In this document: positions 24,625 to 30,912 of the stretch, one piece after another
Numbering within the stretch: the stretch's first letter is position 1
Layout of the letters: each line of letters opens with the position of its first letter
Assembly: GCA_038230975.1 (NCBI GenBank)
Contig: JBBRMF010000030.1
Span: 1-30,912, forward strand
Length of the DNA: 30,912 nt
Reading direction: 5' to 3'
Source of the DNA: JANXVV01 sp038230975
Lineage (GTDB): Bacteria; Planctomycetota; Phycisphaerae; Tepidisphaerales; Tepidisphaeraceae
Made by a program: the position numbers and the translations under genes
Notes under the pieces: model-generated
The model's database searches: none
What the model saw: only the letters and a program-made list of their open reading frames with translations
What the model was told of the DNA's origin: nothing

Positions 24625-26724
24625 ATGAAATACGCGTTTCTTCTGTTGCTGATGGTTTTGTCGGAAGCTACCACGGCATGGGGAGAGCATGCGGCTCTCA
24701 AAGTCAGCGACAACCATCGATTCCTCGTCACTGCCGACGGTAAACCGTTCTTCTGGCTTGGAGATACGGCGTGGGAATTATTTCATCGGCTCAATCGCGA
24801 GGAGGCGGACCGATATCTGGAGAACCGGGCCAGAAATGGTTTCACGGTGATTCAGGCTGTCGCGATCGCGGAGCTGGAAGGGCACAGCGATCCGAATGCG
24901 TATGGATATTTGCCTTTGACGGACCTCGATCCCACGAGGCCGGCGGTTAAGGAAGGACCGAACAACGATTACTGGGACCAGGTTGATTACATCGTCAACA
25001 AGGCCAACTCGCTGGGCATGTATGTTGGCTTTCTACCGACGTGGGGCCGGTACTGGCATGACAAACCGAAAGACAGCAAGCCGATCTTCAACCGGGAGAA
25101 TGCGGAGGTATACGGGAAGTGGCTGGGGGAGCGATATAAGGACAAGGGAATTGTCTGGATCCTGGGTGGCGATCGGGGAATTGATAATGACGAACAAAAG
25201 GAAATTATTCGGGCGATGGCGCGCGGCTTGAAGGCAGGCGACGGCGGCTCGCATCTGATGACGCTGCATCCACCGGGGGGCAATGGTTCTTCGACGTGGT
25301 TCCACGATGATGACTGGCTTGACCTGAACATGCGGCAGAACGGACACGTGGCGGAATGGAACGGGCGGTATGAGCTGACGCGGAAGGATTACGATCGATC
25401 GCCGACGAAGCCAGTGTTGGATGGTGAGCCGATTTACGAAGACCATCCGGTTTCTTTTAACGCCAAGGCGTTTGGGCACTCGATTGCGGCAGATGTTCGA
25501 CGGCCGCTTTACTGGGATTTATTTGGCGGCGCATGCGGACACACCTATGGGCATCACTCGGTATGGCAGATGTGGAGTCCGGGGAAAAATCCCATCAACA
25601 ACCCACTCATGCCGTGGTTTGAGGCGATCGATCAGCCCGGTGCCGGGCAAATGCAGCACGCTCGGCATCTACTGGAATCCAGGCCTTACCTCAGCCGTGT
25701 TCCGGATGATGGCGTCGTTGTCGAGTCATCGATCAAAACGTCTATACCCGGCGCAGGCTCTCGGCGATTCGTTGCGACGCGCGATGAATCCGGCAGCTAC
25801 GCGATGGTCTATGCGCCGGTGGGTCGAGCATTCAAGGTTCACATGGACAAGATCACCGGCACTCGGGTGAAAGCCTGGTGGTTCAATCCGCGCGATGGAA
25901 AGGCGACTTCGATAGGAGAATTTCCCAATACTGGCGAGCGGGAATTTACTCCACCCGACAAGGGCGAACAGATTGACTGGGTGCTAGTGCTCGATGATGC
26001 TGCGCGAGCATACGCTCCACCCGGTCAAGCGGCAAAAGAAACTCGATATTTCGAGCTGCGAATCTACGACGTGACCCCCGGCAAGATGGAGCCGGTGTTG
26101 GATCGCTTCCGCGATCACATCGGCCGAATCCGCGCCAAACACGGCATCGAGACAATTGCGTACTGGACAGCTACGGATAAGGAAGGCCACGAGAGGTTCA
26201 TCTATCTGATCGCGGGCGACAGCGAGGATCAATTCAAAGCTTCGGAAAAGGCATTCAGCGCTGATCCGGAATTCCAGCAAGCGTATGCCGCTTCCACCAA
26301 AGCGCACGGTCAGACGGTTGATAAAATCACCTCCTATCCGATGCACGCCGCAGATTGGTCGTCTCGAATGCGGGCGACGCAGAATACCCCCGCGCGAGCA
26401 TTTGAGCTGCGCCTTTACGACGTACTTCCCGGCAGGATGGAACCGTTGATGGCGAACTACCGCGACGCAAGACTGGCCTTGTTCTCAAAGCACGGCTTTT
26501 CCAATCTTGGTTTTTGGACTAGCGACTCTAAAAACGGATCGCAGAAGTTCATCATACTACTTGCCCATCAGAGTCCGAAGCTGATCGATGCTTCGAAGGC
26601 GGCTTATCATGCAGATCCGCAGTGGAAAGAACGGGTAGATGAGTGGAACAAAACCACAGGTCTGCCGACGGCCAATGTGACCTCGCTGATCATGACTCCG
26701 ACCGAGTTCTCCCCGCTGAAATGA
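24625..26724 (+). CDS. Secreted DUF4038/GH140-like glycosidase fused to two NIPSNAP-like domains
   Basis: A 699-residue exported protein. Signal peptide about 1-22 (to TTAWGE). Residues about 27-370 match the DUF4038/apiosidase-like (GH140-type) TIM barrel: DGKPFFWLGDTAWELFHRL at the start, then WILGGDRG (Asp183) and VLDGEPIYE (Glu268), plausible catalytic acids. Residues about 375-460 resemble the beta-sandwich often following this barrel (VKAWWFNPRDGKA). Two copies of a NIPSNAP-like ferredoxin-fold domain follow: RYFELRIYDVTPGKMEPVLD (about 474-575) and AFELRLYDVLPGRMEPLM (about 592-695). The barrel probably releases a sugar from plant- or algal-type polysaccharide; NIPSNAP domains usually make dimeric barrels, so they may mediate assembly. 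The ATG at 24625 is preferred to an upstream TTG. It heads a probable three-gene operon (35- and 31-bp gaps). Family is clear; substrate is not. Confidence 0.88.
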   Translation: MKYAFLLLLMVLSEATTAWGEHAALKVSDNHRFLVTADGKPFFWLGDTAWELFHRLNREEADRYLENRARNGFTVIQAVAIAELEGHSDPNAYGYLPLTDLDPTRPAVKEGPNNDYWDQVDYIVNKANSLGMYVGFLPTWGRYWHDKPKDSKPIFNRENAEVYGKWLGERYKDKGIVWILGGDRGIDNDEQKEIIRAMARGLKAGDGGSHLMTLHPPGGNGSSTWFHDDDWLDLNMRQNGHVAEWNGRYELTRKDYDRSPTKPVLDGEPIYEDHPVSFNAKAFGHSIAADVRRPLYWDLFGGACGHTYGHHSVWQMWSPGKNPINNPLMPWFEAIDQPGAGQMQHARHLLESRPYLSRVPDDGVVVESSIKTSIPGAGSRRFVATRDESGSYAMVYAPVGRAFKVHMDKITGTRVKAWWFNPRDGKATSIGEFPNTGEREFTPPDKGEQIDWVLVLDDAARAYAPPGQAAKETRYFELRIYDVTPGKMEPVLDRFRDHIGRIRAKHGIETIAYWTATDKEGHERFIYLIAGDSEDQFKASEKAFSADPEFQQAYAASTKAHGQTVDKITSYPMHAADWSSRMRATQNTPARAFELRLYDVLPGRMEPLMANYRDARLALFSKHGFSNLGFWTSDSKNGSQKFIILLAHQSPKLIDASKAAYHADPQWKERVDEWNKTTGLPTANVTSLIMTPTEFSPLK

Positions 26725-26759
26725 TCGTTTGATTGTTGGAATATTTACTTAGGACCACC

Positions 26760-28736
26760 ATGAAAACCGTGATGATTTCCAATGCTCCTTTCCAGCAGGC
26801 GTTCAAGTTTTCATTGTCTGCTCGGGCGGTCGTTCTAGCGCTTTTATCGAGTTGGTTCTTGCTGCCGTCAACGCTACAGGCGGAGAACTGGCCGCAATTC
26901 CGGGGACCGAGCCATCAGGGGGTGTCTACCGAGGCGGCTGCGCCCTTGAAATGGAGCGAGAGCGAAAATGTCGCCTGGAATACAGAGATTCCCGGTCAAA
27001 GCTGGTCTTCGCCCATTGTTTGGAACGATCGCGTTTTTGTCACAACGGCCACCGACGGTGGGGAATCCTGTCATGTTCTGTCGCTGGACCGAAGTAGCGG
27101 CAAGATTCTGTGGGACAAGATGGTGTTCAAGCAGGCCCTACGCCGTAAACAAGGCCGCAACACGTACGCGACGCCCACGCCTGCGACGGACGGCAAGCGT
27201 GTTTATGCTTGCTTTGGGGATGGAAGTTTTGTGGCGCTGGATTTTGATGGCAAGATCGCGTGGACAAATCGCGAGTACAAGTTTTTTGGCGAGCATGGGC
27301 TTGGATCATCGCCGATTCTGTATGACGATCTTCTGATCATGGCGCGCGACGGCAGCAGTGATGGTGCAGACCCGAAACTAGGGTGGCAGAAGCCATGGGA
27401 CCAGTCGTACCTTCTCGCACTGGATACCCAGACCGGGAAGGAACGGTGGATCGGAAAGCGCGGGCTGTCGCGCATTTCGCATGGTGCGCCCAATATCTGG
27501 GAACACGACGGCAAGACCGAAGTAATCAGCGAAGCGGGCGATGTCCTGCAAGGATTTGATGTGAAGACGGGCGAACGACTTTGGAGCAGCAAGGTCATCG
27601 GCGAGGGAAAAGTTCCTTCGGTGGTTCTGGGAGATGAGCTGGCTTTCACTTCAGGTGGCTGGGGTGGGAAAGAGTCGATCAAGGCGTTCAAAATCGGGGG
27701 AGGTGGAGAACTTGGTGAAAATAATCTGGTCTGGGAACAGCGCAAGGGCATGCCGAAAGTGCCGTCGATGCTTTATCTGAAGCCCTATCTCTATACGATC
27801 AACGACGGCAGCATCGCACAGTGTTTGAAGGGCGACACTGGCGACGTGGTCTGGCATGAGCGGCTCAATGGCAATTTCTCTGCATCGCCGGTCGCAACCG
27901 CTGGCCGGATCTATTTTCTGAGTGACGCAGGAGAGACGACGGTCATTGAGGCGGGTGCGCAATTCAAGGAAATGGCGAAGAACTCGCTTGGCGACAAGGT
28001 GCAGGCTTCGATGGCGATCTCGCAGGGGCAGTTGTTCATCCGGACGGAAAAGTACCTGTGGTGCATCGGTGATGGGAAACCGGCAGCGGCAGGTTTACTG
28101 GGTTCCTGGAACTTTGACGAACGCTCCGGGGAAGAGGTCAAGGACGATTCCGGCCATGCGCATCACGGCAAGATGATCGGAGCATTGCGCGCGGAAGGCA
28201 GGATCGGCGGTGCCATCGACTGTAAACAGGATGCCTTGGTGGAGGTTCCTCATTCAGCGGGATTCGATGAATGCAAGGAGGGTATTACGGTTGCCGCGTG
28301 GGTTTATCGGCGTGCGGACGCCAGTTGGAATATGATCGCCTCGCGCGAGGTCAAAGATGGCCCGTCAGAATATTTTGGCTTGGCGGTGGTTAAGAATAAG
28401 CCGCTGTTCTCGGTCGATCCGGACGGCGGGCATTACCAGAATATCAAGGGAGATGGCGACATTCCTACGGAGAAGTGGGTGCACCTTGCAGGAACGTATG
28501 ACAATGCCGAGTTCAAGCTGTATATCAACGGCCAACTTGTGAAGTCCGCGCCCTGCACCGTGCCGTTCCATTTCCAGGACCAGAATCCTCTGATCATCGG
28601 CGGCAATACCAACACGCAGGGGAAAAAATGGGTGGACTGTTTCATCGGCCGGATTGACGAAGTGAAAATGTTCAATCGCGGCCTGAGCGCGAAAGAAGTG
28701 CTCGAACTCGTGAATTCCGCGCCCGGCAAACCGTGA
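26760..28736 (+). CDS. Secreted PQQ-like beta-propeller with C-terminal LamG-like domain
   Basis: A 658-residue exported protein. A long signal segment (about 1-42) ends before AENWPQFRGP, a phrase typical of planctomycete propeller proteins. Residues about 45-435 form PQQ-like beta-propeller blades with repeating tryptophan-docking patterns (DRSSGKILWDK, DTQTGKERWIGK, DVKTGERLWSSK, KGDTGDVVWHERL). Residues about 440-655 form a LamG/concanavalin A-like sandwich (LLGSWNFDERSGEEVKDDSG, ITVAAWVYRRADASWNMIAS, WVHLAGTYDNAEFKLYINGQ, IGRIDEVKMFNRGLSAKEV). Propellers of this class need not bind PQQ; I see no metal or cofactor ligands that would prove dehydrogenase activity. The LamG part suggests carbohydrate or surface binding, fitting the glycosidase upstream. 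AGGA six bases before the ATG at 26760 sets the start. Confidence 0.88.
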   Translation: MKTVMISNAPFQQAFKFSLSARAVVLALLSSWFLLPSTLQAENWPQFRGPSHQGVSTEAAAPLKWSESENVAWNTEIPGQSWSSPIVWNDRVFVTTATDGGESCHVLSLDRSSGKILWDKMVFKQALRRKQGRNTYATPTPATDGKRVYACFGDGSFVALDFDGKIAWTNREYKFFGEHGLGSSPILYDDLLIMARDGSSDGADPKLGWQKPWDQSYLLALDTQTGKERWIGKRGLSRISHGAPNIWEHDGKTEVISEAGDVLQGFDVKTGERLWSSKVIGEGKVPSVVLGDELAFTSGGWGGKESIKAFKIGGGGELGENNLVWEQRKGMPKVPSMLYLKPYLYTINDGSIAQCLKGDTGDVVWHERLNGNFSASPVATAGRIYFLSDAGETTVIEAGAQFKEMAKNSLGDKVQASMAISQGQLFIRTEKYLWCIGDGKPAAAGLLGSWNFDERSGEEVKDDSGHAHHGKMIGALRAEGRIGGAIDCKQDALVEVPHSAGFDECKEGITVAAWVYRRADASWNMIASREVKDGPSEYFGLAVVKNKPLFSVDPDGGHYQNIKGDGDIPTEKWVHLAGTYDNAEFKLYINGQLVKSAPCTVPFHFQDQNPLIIGGNTNTQGKKWVDCFIGRIDEVKMFNRGLSAKEVLELVNSAPGKP

Positions 28737-28767
28737 CTGCCGCACAAACACCGATCCCGGAGTAAAC

Positions 28768-29628
28768 ATGAAATATTTTATTTCTTTGGCGTTGGCATTC
28801 ATTCTTTTTCAGCCCGCGTTGCTCCGTGGTCAGGCTGCGGATTGGCAGAAGGTGGTTTGGCGCGAGCCGCAGGTTCGGTACCTCATGGCCGACATGACGC
28901 TGGGCGGAAGTGTAGAGCTATATCGCAATTACGCCATGAACGAACGAGACCCTGATTCTGCTGAAGCCATCCGGCTGTGGGATGCGGGGGTGCGCGCGGT
29001 GAACAAGGATGATTTCGAGCGCAAGTGGGTCCCAAACCAATTCGGCAAAGATGGCAAGGTAATGCGGATTGTGTTGCGAGGTTCAAATCGAATGATCAGC
29101 GGTGCTGAAGTGCTGTTGACCTCGGACACGAACATCGAGCAAGCGCCCATGCGGCTGGTGCTGCTGGATCTGACCCTGGGCGCTCCGGTGACCCGGTATG
29201 AAGCAACCAAAGGCGACCCCAATGTGGCCGAAGCCCTCCGTCGTTGGGCGAACGGGGCGCGAGTATCAAACGTCAAGGCATTTGAAGTTCGGACGGATGG
29301 CGAACCGAGAATCGTTTATCGCGGCACGCGCCTGCGCGTCGACGGAGCACAAGTCCGACTGAATTCCGACGTCGCATATCCGGAGGTGAACGCGCGGTAC
29401 TTTCTGGCTGACATCTGCCTGGGTGGTTCGCGCGACTTTTACCATCGCGCGGCCGAGGCTGCTCATGAGATGGGGTGTCAGGAGGCCGTTGCCCGCTATG
29501 ACAGCGGCGTGAAAGTAGCCAACCTCGATCAGCTCGAGCGCAAGGTGGTTAATGGGAAGACCATCATCGCGCGCAAGGGAACCAATGAGCGGATCAAGGG
29601 GGATGACGTGAAATTGAGTACGGATTAG
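28768..29628 (+). CDS. Secreted protein of three homologous repeats, unknown function
   Basis: A 286-residue protein I do not recognise. A signal peptide (about 1-24, ending RGQA) precedes three tandem repeats of about 75-85 residues, at about 36-120, 128-201 and 209-286. Each begins with R-[YL]-x-L-x-D-[MLI]-x-LG (YLMADMTLGG, LVLLDLTLGA, YFLADICLGG). A helical middle has A-x-x-x-[WY]-x-x-G-x-[RK]-V, then R-x-G-[ST]-x-x-R-[IL]-x-G-x-x-V-x-L-[TN/S]-[ST]-D. The first two repeats are separated by short linkers, and no Cys pairs, metal motif or catalytic triad stands out. GGAG precedes the ATG and the gene starts 31 bp after the propeller gene, so it is probably co-transcribed with the secreted glycosidase and propeller genes. 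A structural or binding role in the same extracellular process is the most that can be inferred. Confidence 0.8.
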   Translation: MKYFISLALAFILFQPALLRGQAADWQKVVWREPQVRYLMADMTLGGSVELYRNYAMNERDPDSAEAIRLWDAGVRAVNKDDFERKWVPNQFGKDGKVMRIVLRGSNRMISGAEVLLTSDTNIEQAPMRLVLLDLTLGAPVTRYEATKGDPNVAEALRRWANGARVSNVKAFEVRTDGEPRIVYRGTRLRVDGAQVRLNSDVAYPEVNARYFLADICLGGSRDFYHRAAEAAHEMGCQEAVARYDSGVKVANLDQLERKVVNGKTIIARKGTNERIKGDDVKLSTD

Positions 29629-29644
29629 TTCAATTGAAGTGGTG

Positions 29645-29664
29645 CAGGGTCCGCACCGCGGACC
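29645..29664 (+). repeat. REP-like hairpin
   Basis: A perfect 7-bp stem GGTCCGC / GCGGACC (29648-29654 and 29658-29664) with a three-base ACC loop and a CAGG tag in front, 16 bases after the stop codon of the three-repeat protein. It belongs with the copies near 1391, 16509 and 30851. It may also stabilise the end of the upstream operon message. Confidence 0.65.
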
Positions 29665-29748
29665 GCTTCTTCTCGCCGTGGCACCCGATCCCGGCCACCC
29701 GCCTCTGCCGTTCAGGGTCAAATGATTCGGGGAGGAAAGGTAAAACCG

Positions 29749-29849
29749 GGGTGCCATGTCCAACGCTTGCGTGGGCATGAACGCTTCGGTAACGTGACGC
29801 TCGCCAGCGAACCAAAGACATGCCCACGCAAGAGCGGTACATGGCACCC
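29749..29849. repeat. Two-block inverted repeat element
   Basis: Two 31-base arms, 29749-29779 and 29819-29849, each made of an 11-base block GGGTGCCATGT and a 14-base block CTTGCGTGGGCATG. Both blocks pair perfectly across the element; the six bases between the blocks do not. The central region is about 39 bases. A further TGGCACCCGA copy at about 29677-29686 suggests a partial second unit. It looks like a small non-coding palindromic element, possibly mobilised in trans; target-site duplications were not identified. Confidence 0.7.
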
Positions 29850-29884
29850 GAGCGGTTCGGGTGTTGGAGTGGCAAGGCCACCGG

Positions 29885-29994
29885 CCGGCGGTTAGGATAT
29901 CCCCTGCTATCAGCGTCTTGGCCAACGTGTTGGAGAGGTCGATCGAGGCGGCTCGAAGTCGCTTATATTCCTTAACGACAGCTTGAAGATCCAT
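29885..29994 (-). pseudogene. Truncated gene fragment (N-terminus only)
   Basis: From an ATG at 29994 the minus strand encodes about 35 residues with credible amphipathic-helix character (MDLQAVVKEYKRLRAA, then SIDLSNTLAKTLIAGDIL). The frame then degenerates into low-quality sequence on entering the inverted-repeat element at 29749-29849. The frame stays open through the antisense of the upstream gene, but that part has no protein-like features. It resembles the N-terminal helix of a planctomycete hypothetical protein as I remember them, which I cannot verify here. Best read as a 5' gene remnant cut off by repeat insertion or deletion. Confidence 0.35.
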
Positions 29995-30112
29995 GTGTTA
30001 GATTGTGCTCCGCGAGCCCGGCTATGAGACGGTGCGGCGCGCTTGTTGCTTTAGCAATGAAAACAGGCAGGGGGTATGCGAGCTCTTACGGCACGTTTCG
30101 GGGAACTGCAGG

Positions 30113-30685
30113 CTAGTGTGATTTCGGACCGCGTCGCCGCCCGAACATGAGCCCCATCGCACCGCTCGCGAGAATAACAGCTGATTGCGGCTCGGGCACA
30201 GACACGCCAAGGCCGGAATGCTGAGCGCCATTATTATCCACCACGAACGTATCGTAGGATCCGTTCATAGGCGGTGCCGCAGCGACATTTACGCTGCTGG
30301 TGAAGGTGCCCGCGTTCAAGCGCACAATATTCCCCACCGTCGCGCCGGTCTGCGTGCCTAGAATCGTTAGGTCAATCGGGTTCGGAGCTTGGTTATTCGC
30401 CAGCGACGTGAGCGACTGGGCCGGACCTCCATTGACACTATACGTGATCGTGCTGCTCCCCGCATTATCGAATCCTCCAGCGAAGATGTTGCCGACATTC
30501 TGGAAAACAAAATACGGCCCGCTGAGCGTGGGCGTCGACGAAGTGATCGCGTAGTCGACTGGTTGCGGCAAGGTCAGCGTAATAGGCGTCCCGTTTCCGC
30601 CGGAGAAACTCACGATTACCCCCGCGCGTGCAGATCCGCAGAGCAGAACAAGCACCGCGACGAGGTAATAAAGGAGGGTTCTCAT
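30113..30685 (-). CDS. PEP-CTERM sorting domain protein
   Basis: A 190-residue exported protein. The start at 30685 (MRTLLYYLVAVLVLLCGSARA) gives a signal peptide cut near residue 21; a longer frame starting further upstream would place polar residues before it and is less likely. No Shine-Dalgarno site is clear. The mature part is rich in Gly, Thr, Asn, Ser and Pro with alternating beta-strand pattern (GVIVSFSGGNGTPITLTLPQ, NAGSSTITYSVNGGPAQSL). The tail is SVPEPQSAVILASGAMGLMF followed by GRRRGPKSH, a complete exosortase sorting signal. I recognise no catalytic domain. It is divergent from whatever lies beyond the window edge. PEP-CTERM assignment is clear; function is unknown. Confidence 0.85.
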   Translation of the reverse strand: MRTLLYYLVAVLVLLCGSARAGVIVSFSGGNGTPITLTLPQPVDYAITSSTPTLSGPYFVFQNVGNIFAGGFDNAGSSTITYSVNGGPAQSLTSLANNQAPNPIDLTILGTQTGATVGNIVRLNAGTFTSSVNVAAAPPMNGSYDTFVVDNNGAQHSGLGVSVPEPQSAVILASGAMGLMFGRRRGPKSH

Positions 30686-30850
30686 ATGGGCAGAATTGTT
30701 GCTATTCCGCGCCCGAGAGTCAAGCACTTTTTAGGCTGCCGCGAGAAGCGACGCGGCCTTGGGCCTATCTGGTGCTTAACCCGACCCGGAGGGAACCAAA
30801 ACTGCGACGCAGATAGTAAATCCGAACAGTCTATTTGAAACAACCAGTTC

Positions 30851-30871
30851 GTAGGGTCCGCTTCAGCGGAC
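30851..30871 (+). repeat. REP-like hairpin with GTAG tag
   Basis: GTAG (30851-30854) is followed directly by a hairpin with perfect 6-bp arms GTCCGC (30856-30861) and GCGGAC (30866-30871) and loop TTCA. The GTAG tetranucleotide next to an imperfect or perfect hairpin is the hallmark of REP sequences recognised by RAYT (TnpA-REP) transposases. It is the clearest copy of the family seen here. It lies in the 227-bp end region (30686-30912), which otherwise shows nothing I can support. Confidence 0.7.
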
Positions 30872-30912
30872 GGAATAGTCGGCGGGCCGCAGCCATCCGT
30901 TCCCAACAAACG

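Noticed and set aside
29266..29880. Extension of the minus-strand frame from 29994 as a 242-residue protein
   Set aside because: After about 35 residues it runs through an inverted-repeat element and then antisense to the three-repeat protein; only the N-terminal part looks coding.
1..30912. CRISPR arrays, tRNA or rRNA genes, integrases, insertion sequences
   Set aside because: None seen. The repeats present are short palindromes or a single four-unit heptamer array, without regular spacers, and no transposase or integrase motif was found in the reading frames.

Overview
The window reads as a chromosomal segment of a Planctomycetota bacterium (class not resolvable from sequence alone). The supporting signs are an ECF sigma factor translationally coupled to a Ser/Thr kinase with a C-terminal TPR-type region, several PEP-CTERM sorted proteins, a secreted PQQ-propeller/LamG protein beginning with the typical ENWPQFRGP motif, a giant multiheme cytochrome c next to a cytochrome oxidase operon, and many GC-rich palindromic intergenic repeats. 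No tRNA, rRNA, CRISPR array, integrase or transposase gene was seen.

Layout. 1-2.1 kb: small housekeeping genes (YjbQ-family protein, secreted cyclophilin, TPR lipoprotein) with a strong terminator shared between the convergent cyclophilin and TPR genes. 2.5-17.0 kb: a same-strand respiratory cluster: octaheme c-type cytochrome of about 1,624 residues; cupredoxin-like protein; coxB; coxA; heme A synthase (ctaA); heme O synthase (ctaB); a second, lipoprotein-type cupredoxin; coxC; and a small subunit IV; closed by an intrinsic terminator. Together they encode an A2-type (YSHPxVY) heme-copper oxidase, both enzymes that make its heme A, and likely periplasmic electron or copper carriers. CoxA, CoxB and CoxC all carry large insertions predicted to face the periplasm, and CoxA appears to have two extra membrane helices.

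17.2-24.1 kb is a region of PEP-CTERM genes and gene decay. It holds one intact PEP-CTERM gene; a sigma factor and a kinase-TPR gene broken by three homopolymer-associated frameshifts and one in-frame TAA; a PEP-CTERM gene interrupted by an in-frame TAA; a HAF-like repeat protein whose PEP motif runs directly into the C-terminal part of a SnoaL/SgcJ-like domain; and a tail-only PEP-CTERM remnant.

24.6-29.6 kb: a probable three-gene operon of secreted proteins: a DUF4038/GH140-like glycosidase fused to two NIPSNAP-like domains, a PQQ-like propeller with a LamG-like domain, and an unrecognised protein built of three homologous repeats. 29.6-30.9 kb: palindromic repeats, a truncated gene fragment and one more PEP-CTERM gene.

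Repeats. A GTAG/GCAG-tagged hairpin family (core GGTCCGC...GCGGACC), resembling REP elements, occurs at four sites. Other inverted repeats sit between ctaA and ctaB, at 18.25 kb and at 29.8 kb. A heptanucleotide tandem repeat inside a long imperfect palindrome lies directly against the start of ctaA.
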